This document shows, piece by piece, positions 23,622 to 33,626 of a DNA stretch of 64,000 bases. The stretch is from Pyrrhoderma lamaoense (taxonomy: Eukaryota; Basidiomycota; Agaricomycetes; Hymenochaetales; Hymenochaetaceae). Below the pieces are notes generated by a model that worked only from the letters and a program-made list of their open reading frames with translations, made no database searches and was not told where the DNA came from. The stretch lies in contig NBAZ01000006.1 in assembly GCA_002794735.1 (NCBI GenBank), positions 1,178,001-1,242,000 on the forward strand. Direction: 5' to 3'. The first letter of the stretch is position 1. Each line of letters begins with the position of its first letter. Position numbers and translations under genes: made by a program.

Positions 23622-24008
23622 TTAGAGAAATGATTTTCTAGTCAATCTGATCACGGGGGATATGAAATCCACGGATACTATCTTTCTTGGATTAAAGAAC
23701 ATTAGATGTAACTCATGTATATACATGTATAGATAGATAGTGTATCATTACAACCAGGGATATAAAACGATTATATGTGCATGTACCATTACTATCATAT
23801 GAAATCGTTATTCCCAGGCCGGTGTAAAAATCAAATTTCAAATGAGTTTTCTCAGTCTAGATCTTCCATCTACTAAAAGAAGATAAAAATCTCGGACAGC
23901 ATTCTACTTCTTTCTTTTCATCTTTCATCATCGTTCTCCTTCACCATTCTCCAACACATTCCTAGAAGAAAGTAGATTTCCAGAATAGTTTTAAATAATA
24001 CCAGTGTT

Positions 24009-24875
24009 ATGGGGAGCACCATTTTCTTGGCTGGTCTAGTACTAACTTTTTCGGGGCTACTCCAGCTTGCAACAACTTGGATCCAAACTTATGCATCGGA
24101 TAAGGTTTGCCAGTGCTCTGCGACGCAAGAACCCACGTGGTTGAATAAAAATACAACACGGAAGGTTAATTATAGTGAGCATCTGTATATACACGACGAC
24201 CTCTCAGAAATTTGATATGTCGATTGGACTATTCATCACCCAGGCTGGAAAGACTCCGATTTCCCTCCAACCCTTGATCTAGCATCGTCATCAATTTCTC
24301 CCGAGTTCTCTATTGGAGACCCAGTAACACTTGTTATGGAGGATTCAAGACATTATACACTCGGATCTCCAACTGATCTTGAGCTTGATGCGGAATGGGA
24401 ATCTCTTTACCCAGGAGACTCTGCAGGATTTATACGTCTCGGTCCGGAACGTCGGTTTTTTGGATTAAGCATGTATCACCAATTGCACTGTCTTGACGCA
24501 CTTCGTTATGCGATACAAGGGAGAGAACACGTTGCCAGAGGGCTGTCATTTTATCAAAATGATAGGAGAGAGGATGGTGCTTTGTATGAAAACGAATTTC
24601 CACGTAAGAATAGAGCAAGAGCTGGTGCTAAAGTACACGTATCGCATACGGCTCATTGTCTCAACTATCTGAGGCAAACTATACTCTGCGCATCAGATCT
24701 AACGCTTGAACCAGAACTTACTCTTGGCTCCCTTGATGTTGGATCTGGACTCGGTGCAACGCATATATGTCGGGACTGGAGCAAGGTTCATTCTTTTGTG
24801 GAGAAAAATGCACGGGATTACAAACAGTATGAGGCCGAGAAACATAAGGAAGAAAATGAGAATGTGGATAGGTGA
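24009..24875 (+). CDS. UstYa-like (DUF3328) membrane-anchored oxidase
   Basis: UstYa-family proteins are oxidative tailoring enzymes known from ribosomal-peptide and other secondary metabolite pathways in fungi; many basidiomycetes have orphan members. An N-terminal hydrophobic segment (residues about 5-22) would be the signal anchor. Both HxxHC motifs are present: MYHQLHCLDALR and HTAHCLNYLRQ, plus VMEDSRHY and FIRLGPERRFFGLS. There is an in-frame TGA at 24213. An intron 24175-24243 (GTGAGC..CCCAG, 69 bp, a multiple of three) removes it and keeps the frame, so I read it as spliced. No precursor peptide or partner biosynthetic gene is visible nearby. The actual product is unknown. Confidence 0.72.
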
Positions 24876-24988
24876 AATCGAGGGACAATACGGCTACATG
24901 TAGTTGGCGTCATTAGATAGTAGTGCAATTGAAGGTTGAATTAGTGGTACTAGACATGATTGCCTTCGGATTATACTGTGCACGAAGT

Positions 24989-25667
24989 TCAACTTGAGCT
25001 CTGTGCACTAGCATTTTGCTCCTTCATGTGCATGATATTGACAACATATTGCAAGTTATCTTGCTTTTTTGACAACGTTTCCTGTAGTTTCTCGAGATTT
25101 TCTTTCACAAAGTCAACCTTTCCATTATAGTGTTGAGTTGCTTCTGCTCTGGTCTGAGTTTTTGCGGACAGAACATCAATCAGAGTTTGTTAGTGAATGG
25201 AATCAAGACGTGTATATGCGGTGTAAGGACGTACTTTCTTAACATAGTACCCTGTCCCAACATCAACGATAACATGTTCGGTATCAGAAAGCTTTCCAGG
25301 TACATATAATGAGTTGGTTAGAGGTACTAATATTGTCCGATCTGGGTTCATGTAAGGCGGTATAATCACGTCGTAAGATTTAACAGTCGATGATTCTTAG
25401 ACTGCAAAGGACGTACCCCTATTTTCAGCCTTTATTTCGGATACATTCTCCAAGCATGCTTTGAATCTAGCTTGGGCAGTCTTAAGTTGCTGGAACGAAG
25501 TTGACAGGTGTGTAAGTTCCTGTGTTATCGGATATCAGTTAGGACTACTGACTTGACGCGCTATAGGAAAAGCATTGTACCTCCTCAAGCTGCCGTCTAA
25601 CGTCTCTAAGTTGTGGAAGTTCCAGGTCCGCGACATTGATCGTCTGCTGCTGAGGTGCCGAGGACAT
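24989..25667 (-). CDS. GIM5: Prefoldin subunit 5
   Basis: Alpha-type subunit of the hexameric prefoldin cochaperone, which passes nascent actin and tubulin to the CCT chaperonin. Start [20 protein letters not shown]; then [56 protein letters not shown], and the C-terminal coiled coil [12 protein letters not shown]. Four exons: 25667-25581, 25519-25417, 25341-25235 and 25153-24989. All joins are in phase and no base is missing. Length about 153 residues, normal for the family. Confidence 0.88.
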
Positions 25668-26119
25668 GTTAATTAAATGATCGGATGTCGTTGGGATTTC
25701 ACAGTCGTATACTGTCTGGTACACACAAAGCTAGACTCATGGTGCCGCATACTCACTACTGTAGTACGGCTTAGTAATGGATCAATTTCACTGATGCATC
25801 ATTGAATTTTGCATATAATGATATCATTGAACAAGAATCTTTTTGACCCGCCGTCATCTCTGCAATGCTTGCAATATGATTGGAATACTCAATTTTGCCT
25901 TTGTCGCATACTTGGAAAAGCTATGAGACTACTCAACTACTTATTCCTTTTTATCTACTTAAGGTAGTAGGTAACAGCATCCCGGTACTCATCCATAAAC
26001 TCCGTAGGAATTTTAGTAGCTGGATATAGATAGATAGATCTGATATTAATAATAGGATCATAAAGGGTGACTGTTCTTTCACAAGAACGGCACTTTTCAT
26101 CTTGATTCTTCCACCCACA

Positions 26120-27110
26120 ATGTCTGTTGAAACTCCAACCTCCTCAGGCTCAGTCGACTTCAACGTAGGTGATGAGACGTTCCGTACAGCCTTCAAAATC
26201 TTTGGCGACCTCAATGCTCCTAATGTTATCCCCCTAATCATTTTGCATGGAGGCCCAGGTGCTGCTCATAATTATCTTATCTCTCTGAAGGATCTAGCTG
26301 GCCAACTCGACCGTTGTTTTCTACGATCAGCTTGGTTGCGGTGAATCTCGTTCATCCGTTCTCAATACCAAGCCCAAGGACTTCTGGACACCAGACTTAT
26401 TTATGGACGAATTCTTCAACTTGATTGACAAGCTACTTATCTTTGGCGAATTCGACTTGCTCGGTCATAGCTGGGGTGGAATGCTTGCATCTCAAATAGC
26501 CGCAACTCGGCGTCCACACGGACTACGTCGTCTGATCATCAGTAACTCACCTGCCAGCATGCATTTATGGGAAGTAGCTACAAAAGAACTCATCCGCGGG
26601 ATGCCGGTGGATGTTCAGGAAGTAATAAGGAGGAATGAAGAGGCTGGAACGACTGATAGCCCTGAATTCGAAAGGGCTATGGAAGCATTCTATGCCAAAC
26701 ATATGTGCAGGGTTCATCCAATGCCAGGGCCCGTCCAAAAATCATTTGAACTAATGGCAGCGGATCCAGTTGTCTATCATACCATGTGAACATTTCACTC
26801 TATTTATAATTGTGTGCCACCCATACTGAGCAACTATCCATTGACTTAGGAACGGACCGTCTGAATTCACCATCATCGGCACACTTAAGACTTGGACCAT
26901 CATACCTGAATTGCATCGAATTGATGTCCGACACTTGTTCTGAATGGACGATACGACGAAGCTCAGGATGTATGCGTTTTACCCTTCTTTCAGCACATAA
27001 AGCGTGTGAAATGGTTTACATTCCCGGAGAGTAGCCATATGCCACAATGGGAAGAAAGACATCTCTATCTGAATGTTGTGCGGCAGTTTTTGGAGTCAGA
27101 GGTGAATTAA
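26120..27110 (+). CDS. Proline iminopeptidase-like alpha/beta hydrolase (S33)
   Basis: S33 peptidases release N-terminal proline or act on amino-acid amides. The start is the ATG at 26120. Visible motifs are ILHGGPGAAHNYL (oxyanion region), DQLGCGES, nucleophile elbow GHSWGG, the cap region with FYAKHMCRVHPMP, and MNGPSEFTIIGTL; the acid is probably the Asp in GRYDEAQD and the base the His in ESSHMPQWEE. Exons 26120-26785 and 26850-27110. The frame changes near 26313, where the break does not fit a single missing base cleanly, and again near 26928, where one more C restores it. All catalytic parts are present. Confidence 0.8.
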
Positions 27111-27438
27111 TATAAAGCCACTTGTAATGTAAATGGAAGTTGACTACCTTTTATGTACATGTACACGTACCATCACATCTTGTATTATGTATACGCGCGT
27201 ATCTTCACAGTCTTCTCTTTCAGCTCAGTGTCTTTATAAGATATGCTCCTTTTTAGGATACTATTCATGCTTTCAGTCTCGAATGTGACAACTCATACCT
27301 ACATCATGAATTCAATTCTCTCGCTACGATTGATTGCAGTCATAAGAGTGGTCGTTTAAGGAAAGCATCATCAATTAATCACTTAGTTTTATCGACATCA
27401 CTGGTGCGTATATACACATAATAGGACCGACTTATCTG

Positions 27439-28257
27439 CTAGTACGTGAATGGCCAATAGTAAATACCATTATCTCTACGATAGTCATTAATCCAGGCGT
27501 CCAATGCCTTGCCTTGCGTTGGATCTATGTCTCCAACATATCTTTTTCTCTGTACTGCTTTGCTATAATCAGGCCGAGAAGTCTCCTTGTCCCTCATTGC
27601 GACTAGTTTTGAAAACCTTGTATATCAGACTCAATCTCGTATAGTGAATATCTTAGGACTGACCAGTAAATATCCCCCCATTATCAAGGTATTCTACTGA
27701 GAGGAACAATTTGCCTTTGGCTTGTGTTTCCCAGTCTACAAACGTAGTGGGTCAGGGCCGAGAATAATGCAGATTTTATGCACATGACGAGACAATAACT
27801 TACAATGAATGAACGATGACGGAGCTGGTAATTCCGGAGTTATTGAAAACGGGGTGTATGCGGCGACGAGCGGGTAAAGTGACATTAGTTATATGATTTT
27901 GCTATTATCGCTAGAAAACTTGAAGCTCACATTCATAGTGATCCTTTTTCTCTGGTTCCTTCTGAGTTTTGGGAGCTGGTTTAGTAGCTGGCTTTATTTC
28001 CTGCCTCGGCTTTACTTCCTGCCTCGGCTTTACATCCTGTTTTGGCTTTACCATCTGTTTTGCCTTTTTCTTCCCTCCCCCGCCTTCATCACTAGAGATA
28101 ACTTCATAATCCTCTACCTCTAAATCACTCCGAACGGTCTTAGGAGTTTTCCTTGGGGTGTTTGCGTAGTGGGCCTCGGTAACCCCTTGGAGGATGACTG
28201 GATAGAAGACGTTCGTCCGGTTGGAGGATTATTGGGTTGTTGTCCCCGCTTATTCAT
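27439..28257 (-). CDS. Hypothetical basic/disordered protein with short KPRQE repeats
   Basis: Product not recognised. The first ATG in frame is at 28257. The N-terminal half is disordered and basic, with VEDYEVISSDEGGGGKKK followed by repeats KPKQDV, KPRQEV and KPRQEI. The C-terminal part looks folded: PLVAAYTPFSITPELPAP, KLFLSVEYLDNGGIF, then DYSKAVQRKRYVGDIDP and ALDAWINDYRRDNG. The ending NGIYYWPFTY is followed by TAG at 27439. One missing C near 28155 breaks exon 1. The first intron (from 27919 leftwards) has a clear donor and a CTAAT branch site but no good AG in the right frame, so its 3' end is unresolved. Confidence 0.5.
27985..28045. repeat. Short tandem repeat, about 18 bp unit, coding
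   Basis: The words CTGCCTCGGCTTTA and variants occur about three times in a row. They encode the KPRQE-type repeats of the leftward hypothetical gene. Confidence 0.6.
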
Positions 28258-28802
28258 TCTTATCAGAAGTACTGAGTTCGATGGTTTGGAGAATGTGAAT
28301 TGAGGGAGATCGTGATAAGTGTCAATAGTCAATAAATATCATCTACTCATCCCTTCTATTGGCAAAACGGAAGTCCTTTGTTTACTTTGATACCTAAGTT
28401 TTTAAGTTGCTTTTTGGGGGTTGAGGGATAAACTATGCAAAGGTCTGGAAAATTGACCCCGGATTTTTTCTTTTATTTTTGATTGTAGGCCATCGGATTA
28501 CTGTGACATCTTTGCATACCTTTTTCAAATCAATGTACATTGATCTTCCCTGTACTTTCCATGATCAATATTACAGCATAAATTGCAGGCAAAATTGTAG
28601 CTAATCTTATCAAGCAGGAATTCAATTTAATGAATATTTCGAACATTTGATATCGAGCTTGGCTTTATAAAAATTACTTTTAACGAGTTTGTAGAGATAC
28701 AAGAACTGCGAAGAAAATCATACGGGTAAACTTAGAGATTACAGAATGTCCGTTATACATAAACAGTGAAGTGATTGAAACCCTTAATATCATCCGGTGA
28801 TC
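28258..28802. other. Intergenic DNA
   Basis: No supported gene. It lies between the 5' end of the hypothetical gene at 28257 and the 3' end of BRO1, both leftward. Confidence 0.5.
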
Positions 28803-31800
28803 CTATCGATTAGCAAAGTTATATTGTCCTGATGAGTATGGAGGCCTTTGTTCGGTAAACGATGAAGCCTTGCAGGAATCGTAGGAAGTACTTGAGGAGA
28901 AATTGCGTTGCCGGTTTGCTGCTGCTGAGTAGTGTAGGAGATAGGGGTGGAGGAGGTGGAATTGAACTTAACGTGTTATATCCGCTTATTGACTGGGGAG
29001 CTTGAATAGACGGCTGGACTTGCATTGCACTGGTGGGATTATACTGTTGATTTGGGTACTGAGGGGCTGAAGGAGGTATAGATGATGTACTTGTCGCCGA
29101 AGGTACGGAAAATTGCGAAGTAAGTTTGCTTGAGTCAAACATACCAGCGTAGGGATCCACTAAGTTGGGACGTGGAGGAGGTGGTGGTGGTAAAGATCCC
29201 ATTAATGGAAAAGAAGAACTGGGATAGATTGTTTGGGGAAACGAGGATTGTTGTTGGGTTTGCTGGGGCTTAATGCTGTGGTTTGAGCCCTGGAGCCTAG
29301 GTTCATTGCTGCGAACCCAGCATCTAAATTATTGGTGGGAAGTGGTGGTATGAGAGACCTCGGTTTCTCTGGTAGTGAAGGTGAGGCTGTGTTATACACT
29401 CCGCTTGTTATAGTTCTCTCTCGTTCCTTTCTCTCTGCTTCTCGCACCAATTTTTCTCTTTCCTTCTCTCTTTCCTCGGCGAAGGACTTTATATTCTTCC
29501 TTAACACACCACACATCTCACTCAACTCCCTATAAAACTGAAGCCCTTTGGCCAGCCATCACGAGCTTCCATATATCCATCTCTAGCCCTTGTGATACGT
29601 CGTACAAATTCCCGCAATTTTCTTTCACGTTGTTCACTCAACTTCCATAACCGAGCTCCCACAGAAGAAGGTGAGGAAATTAGGTTTTTAAGCCCTTTAT
29701 ATAGCTGTGTTATTTCTGCTAAGGCAGCTTGTTCGTAGGCTACTGAAGCTGTTAATCGCTGTTGATATGGCTTGAATTTCTCTAGCTCAGTTGCAAATAG
29801 AGTTTCCATCTGGTTATGCGGGCCATTTTGACCAGAATTCGGAGACTGTTGATTTGATTGGTGGCGACGATTGAGAAGTAACAAATGAGAGACATCGTCG
29901 GTCTGAATCTATGGATGACTGTCAGGGATGCATAATTATTAGATACTTTGTATGAGTACATACTTTCTCCTTCAAGTCCTTAAGCACATTTTTACGTTCA
30001 ACAGCAATCTTATTCAATCTTCCGAGACGCTGTTCAATTTCATCGATGAAAATTACTATCTTCCCCTTTCTTCTTCTTCCTTTGCTATTTTTTCATCATT
30101 CTTATCGAGATCGATGTCTAGTAAACTTTCCCCCTTCCGGAAGCTTCTTTATGTGTGCCATCTTGAGTTTCGTTTATAGCGGACGATAAAGCATGTTCTA
30201 TTCCATCTTCCCTGATAAGCATTTCCACATCACCTTTCACACTTTCCCATATTTCAGTAACCTGTTTATCACTTCCCGCAGCCTTCTCCATGGCTTCTCG
30301 ATGAGATTTGAGATCGCTCCTTAACCCTCGACTCACCCCTGCGCTTGGTTCCTGCCAAACTCATGTCCAAATCGCACGCGAGCAGCCTCGCAATCTCTGC
30401 TTTCTATCTCGAGATCACGTTGTGCAGCCTCAATCTCATTATGCACAGACGAGCGAATGGATTCAAGAGAAGCGAGAAGAACAGGCACTGGTTCACGAGA
30501 CTCCACCAGACGTATATCAGTTTGGATCCGGAGAATCTCTTGTGGTAATTCCAGGTTCCTTCCTGCGGCACCCTGCTCAACAATAGCCTTAAATCTAGAC
30601 AATCCATCCTTCACACCCATGGCATCCAGCGATGAACGAACTTCGCTTTCAGCGGCGTCAGCTCGTTCGACTTCAGCACGTACTAACTTCGCTTTCTCTT
30701 CTGAGTATACACTGGCACTCTCATGCACACTCAACGGGATTAGCTTGATGAACAAATCTGGACCAATCGTCCTCTGGACTTCTGGGGTACTGTACACCTC
30801 CTGAATAGGAATCGGGGTAGCTACAGCGAGTTTATCGATTGCAGGAAGTGTTTCAATCGGTGGGACGACAGCATTGTATATAAGGTCATTATCCTTTTGG
30901 GCTTGAGTACGTGTTTCTGTACAAAGTGCAAGATGGAATTTTGTGATTTCTAAAATGGCTGAGCCCGCATCTGGGGGAGATTGGGCGACATTTGAGTCAT
31001 GAACATCCCGCCAAATGATGATGCAAGTTTGAAAGCTTCCTTAGCTGAGCTTTCCGCTGCAGCAAGTCGAGAGAGAGCGTCTCCATATTTTGCAGCAGAA
31101 GAATCGACATACGATCTATATAATTGTGCTAGCGAGGTGAAATATTTAGCCTTAATCTGTACTTGTGTCAGTAAATCATAGACGAAGATTATGCCTGTAC
31201 AGAACCTGTATTATAGTAACCCAGTTCCGATCAAATATTCCTTTCCCCATAAATTCTTTAACCTCTTCACACAACGATGAGTAAAGCGAAGAGACTTGGT
31301 GAGCTATTTTGGCGACTAAGCCCTTAGCCTTATTCTCATCTACACATTTCTCATAGAAGACCTCTGATGCCTGTGCAAGCATGACATTTACAAGAAACCT
31401 AACAACCTCGCGACTCAGGTCAGTCGAGGGAGCATGAAGGAAGTTGTCATTGATGTAGGTGAGCATGCCTGCGGAAGTCCGGAAATAGTGAAAAGCACGC
31501 TTTAAGCCTTCAGGATCTCCGCGATTTTGAGAAGATGCTATTGAAGAGTGAGTCGCCGCAATCTGGAATATAATAGATGCCTTTTCAAATGCAAGAGAAG
31601 TTTGCGTAGTAAGTTTGTTGGTAAAAGCATCGTGCCAGGGAAAAGAGACTCTGATCTCAGCGAAGCGCAGTTCCAGTAGTTCAAGTTGACCGAAGTATTT
31701 ATACAGTAAATCACGAGCTAGCATAAAATAAGCGTCAGAGGTTGAGCTTGATGCTTCCATATCAGTGTACCTGTCATATCACTCCCTGCACCCCGAACAG

Positions 31801-31957
31801 CATCCTGTCTTGCCCGCTGGAGAGCAGCACACTCATGAACATAGTTGTCTGGGTTCTCACCATATGACTGAGCAATAAGGTGGCGAATCGGTGTCGTCCA
31901 ATCAACTTCCTCAGTGGATTTCTTTGGTATAGAGATAGTTGGCGACTGGTTTGCCAT
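28803..31957 (-). CDS. BRO1: BRO1-domain vacuolar sorting protein (Bro1/Alix family)
   Basis: Bro1 binds the ESCRT-III protein Snf7 and recruits the deubiquitinase Doa4 during multivesicular body sorting at endosomes. The start [11 protein letters not shown] leads into the BRO1 domain ([78 protein letters not shown]), then the coiled-coil V domain (about residues 380-720, including HLLLLNRR and [10 protein letters not shown]) and a Pro-rich tail with PPPPPPRP. The N-terminus is of the Bro1 type rather than the Rim20/PalA type. Five single missing bases are needed: near 30130, 30063, 29256, 28945 and 28868. The last ones restore an ending [11 protein letters not shown] with the stop at 28803. 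The ATG lies 181 bp from the divergent Yip1-family gene. Confidence 0.85.
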
Positions 31958-32138
31958 TGCGTATGGAGCAACGGAAACGTGTGAGTATTATAATATAGAG
32001 AACCTGAGAATCAGAATGCAGCTTGAGTATTCAAGGTTAATGCTTACACGTGACCAATGGTGTTGGGGATAATTCCTGTGCTTACACTCTCTTATGATGT
32101 AAGTTACAGCCTTTATTGTGTCTTCTTACCTCTATAAG
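31958..32138. promoter_or_regulatory. Shared divergent promoter of BRO1 and the Yip1-family gene
   Basis: Only 181 bp separate the two start codons, so both promoters must lie here or overlap. The segment TTACACGTGACC near 32045 contains the E-box CACGTG. Confidence 0.5.
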
Positions 32139-33288
32139 ATGTCGTCTGGCTACGCTCGAATTCAGGATGAGGATGTAAGCTATAAAATGTATTGTCTTTT
32201 CAAGTCAACTGAATTATGTATAAGCATGCTGAACAGGGTCTTGAATTCAAAAGTGTGTACTCCGCTACAAGGTTGAACGTGGCGTTCTTCCCTATTGACT
32301 GTCACTTGTCGTTGGATAGCATTCACCCCAGGTGAGACTCCCGAAGGCACAGGGGATTCTCAAAGCTCCTCACGGGCTGAAAGAGGTATGGCCAATAATA
32401 TTCCAAATATTCGCTCTGATCAGAGGATGTAGGCTACTTGCCCGACCTGAATACAAGTCAAAGATCCTCAGCATTTTGGACACTTGAATACTATCAACAG
32501 TACTTTGATGTTGACACAAAAACAGTATGCGCTTGAATCTAGCGAATCTGGTGGGCTGCATCACTGTCTAATGCTTGAATTTCTTCTCAAGGTATTAACT
32601 CGGTGCTGGACAACTCTGAATCCTTTGACTGCGTCTACATATGCAGCGACTCGTCTTTCTCCATCTCCTGACTTATATGGTCCTTTTTGGACACTTACCA
32701 CTTTAATATTCTCCCTTTTTGTTTTCTCCTCTCTCGCTGCTTCTATTGCTTCTCTACTCTCTTCTCCAAATCAAGAGTATCAATACAACTTCCAGCTACT
32801 TTCAATTGCAGTTTCGCTGGTGTATGCTTATGGATTAGGTCTTCCTGTCCTGATATGGGCAGCCTTAAAATATTTTGGTATTGGTGACTGGGGCTTAGTT
32901 GAAGCAGTTGCAATATGGGGATATGGTCAATTTGTTTGGATTCCTGTTGCGGTACGTGCTCATGATTTCTTTCATTCGTTTTGCTGAAAGATGATATATG
33001 TGAAATTCATGCTATCAGGCACTGAATATCATTCCCATACCCCTCTTTCGATGGACTCTTGTGGCACTCGCCGCTGGACTTTCTGGCTGGTTTCTGCTGT
33101 CAAACATCAATCTTGTCTTAGCAAGCTCTGACTCAAAGTCACCTCGTGCCCTTTTGATATTGGTAGCTGCACTCCATATTGCACTAGCCTTGACATTCAA
33201 GGTTCTCTTTTTCTCCTATTATGTGATTAAAGAAATTGGTCCAGGTGCAGGTGAGGGTCTAGGTGATGGGGAGAGATTTGTTTTTTGA
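32139..33288 (+). CDS. Yip1-family membrane protein (YIPF1/YIPF2-like)
   Basis: Yip1-family proteins sit in Golgi and ER membranes and bind Rab GTPases. The start is MSSGYARIQDED with exon 1 at 32139-32174; exon 2 begins at 32237 with GLEFKS. The cytosolic part contains NIPNIRSDQR, GYLPDLNTSQ and AFWTLEYYQQYFDVDT; the core DLYGPFWTLTTLIF opens the five-helix membrane domain, followed by YAYGLGLPVLIWAALKYFG, WGYGQFVWIPVA, NIIPIPLFRWTLV and a last helix before the C-terminus. An extra intron (about 32262-32330) after KS is likely. One missing G near 32425 breaks the frame before DVGYLPDL. Membrane helices are complete. Confidence 0.78.
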
Positions 33289-33626
33289 GACATGGACACA
33301 TAAGTTTATATTTGATATTGTACATGGGAATTGTTGTCCCAATAGTACATTCTAGTTATTAAGAGGATAGAACTAGAAAGATTCCAATTTGGGATACATC
33401 TTTTACATCGAATTCGGAGCATGTATCGAAAATAGACAAATTCAAGTCTACGAAAAACATAATGATAATGAATTAAATGATCTTGAATTTGAATCATTGA
33501 ATGACAAAGACACGCGATCACGTTGTCACGTGATGTTTTAAAACAGTTGAGCCACTCAAACACGCGAGTCTGACCTCAAGCTACTGGCGGCGTCTTGGTT
33601 GATTTTCAAAGTATCTGAAGCTTGTC

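Noticed and set aside
24009..27110. Secondary metabolite cluster
   Set aside because: Only one tailoring-type gene (UstYa-like) is present, with prefoldin and NUDIX genes around it; no core enzyme or precursor.
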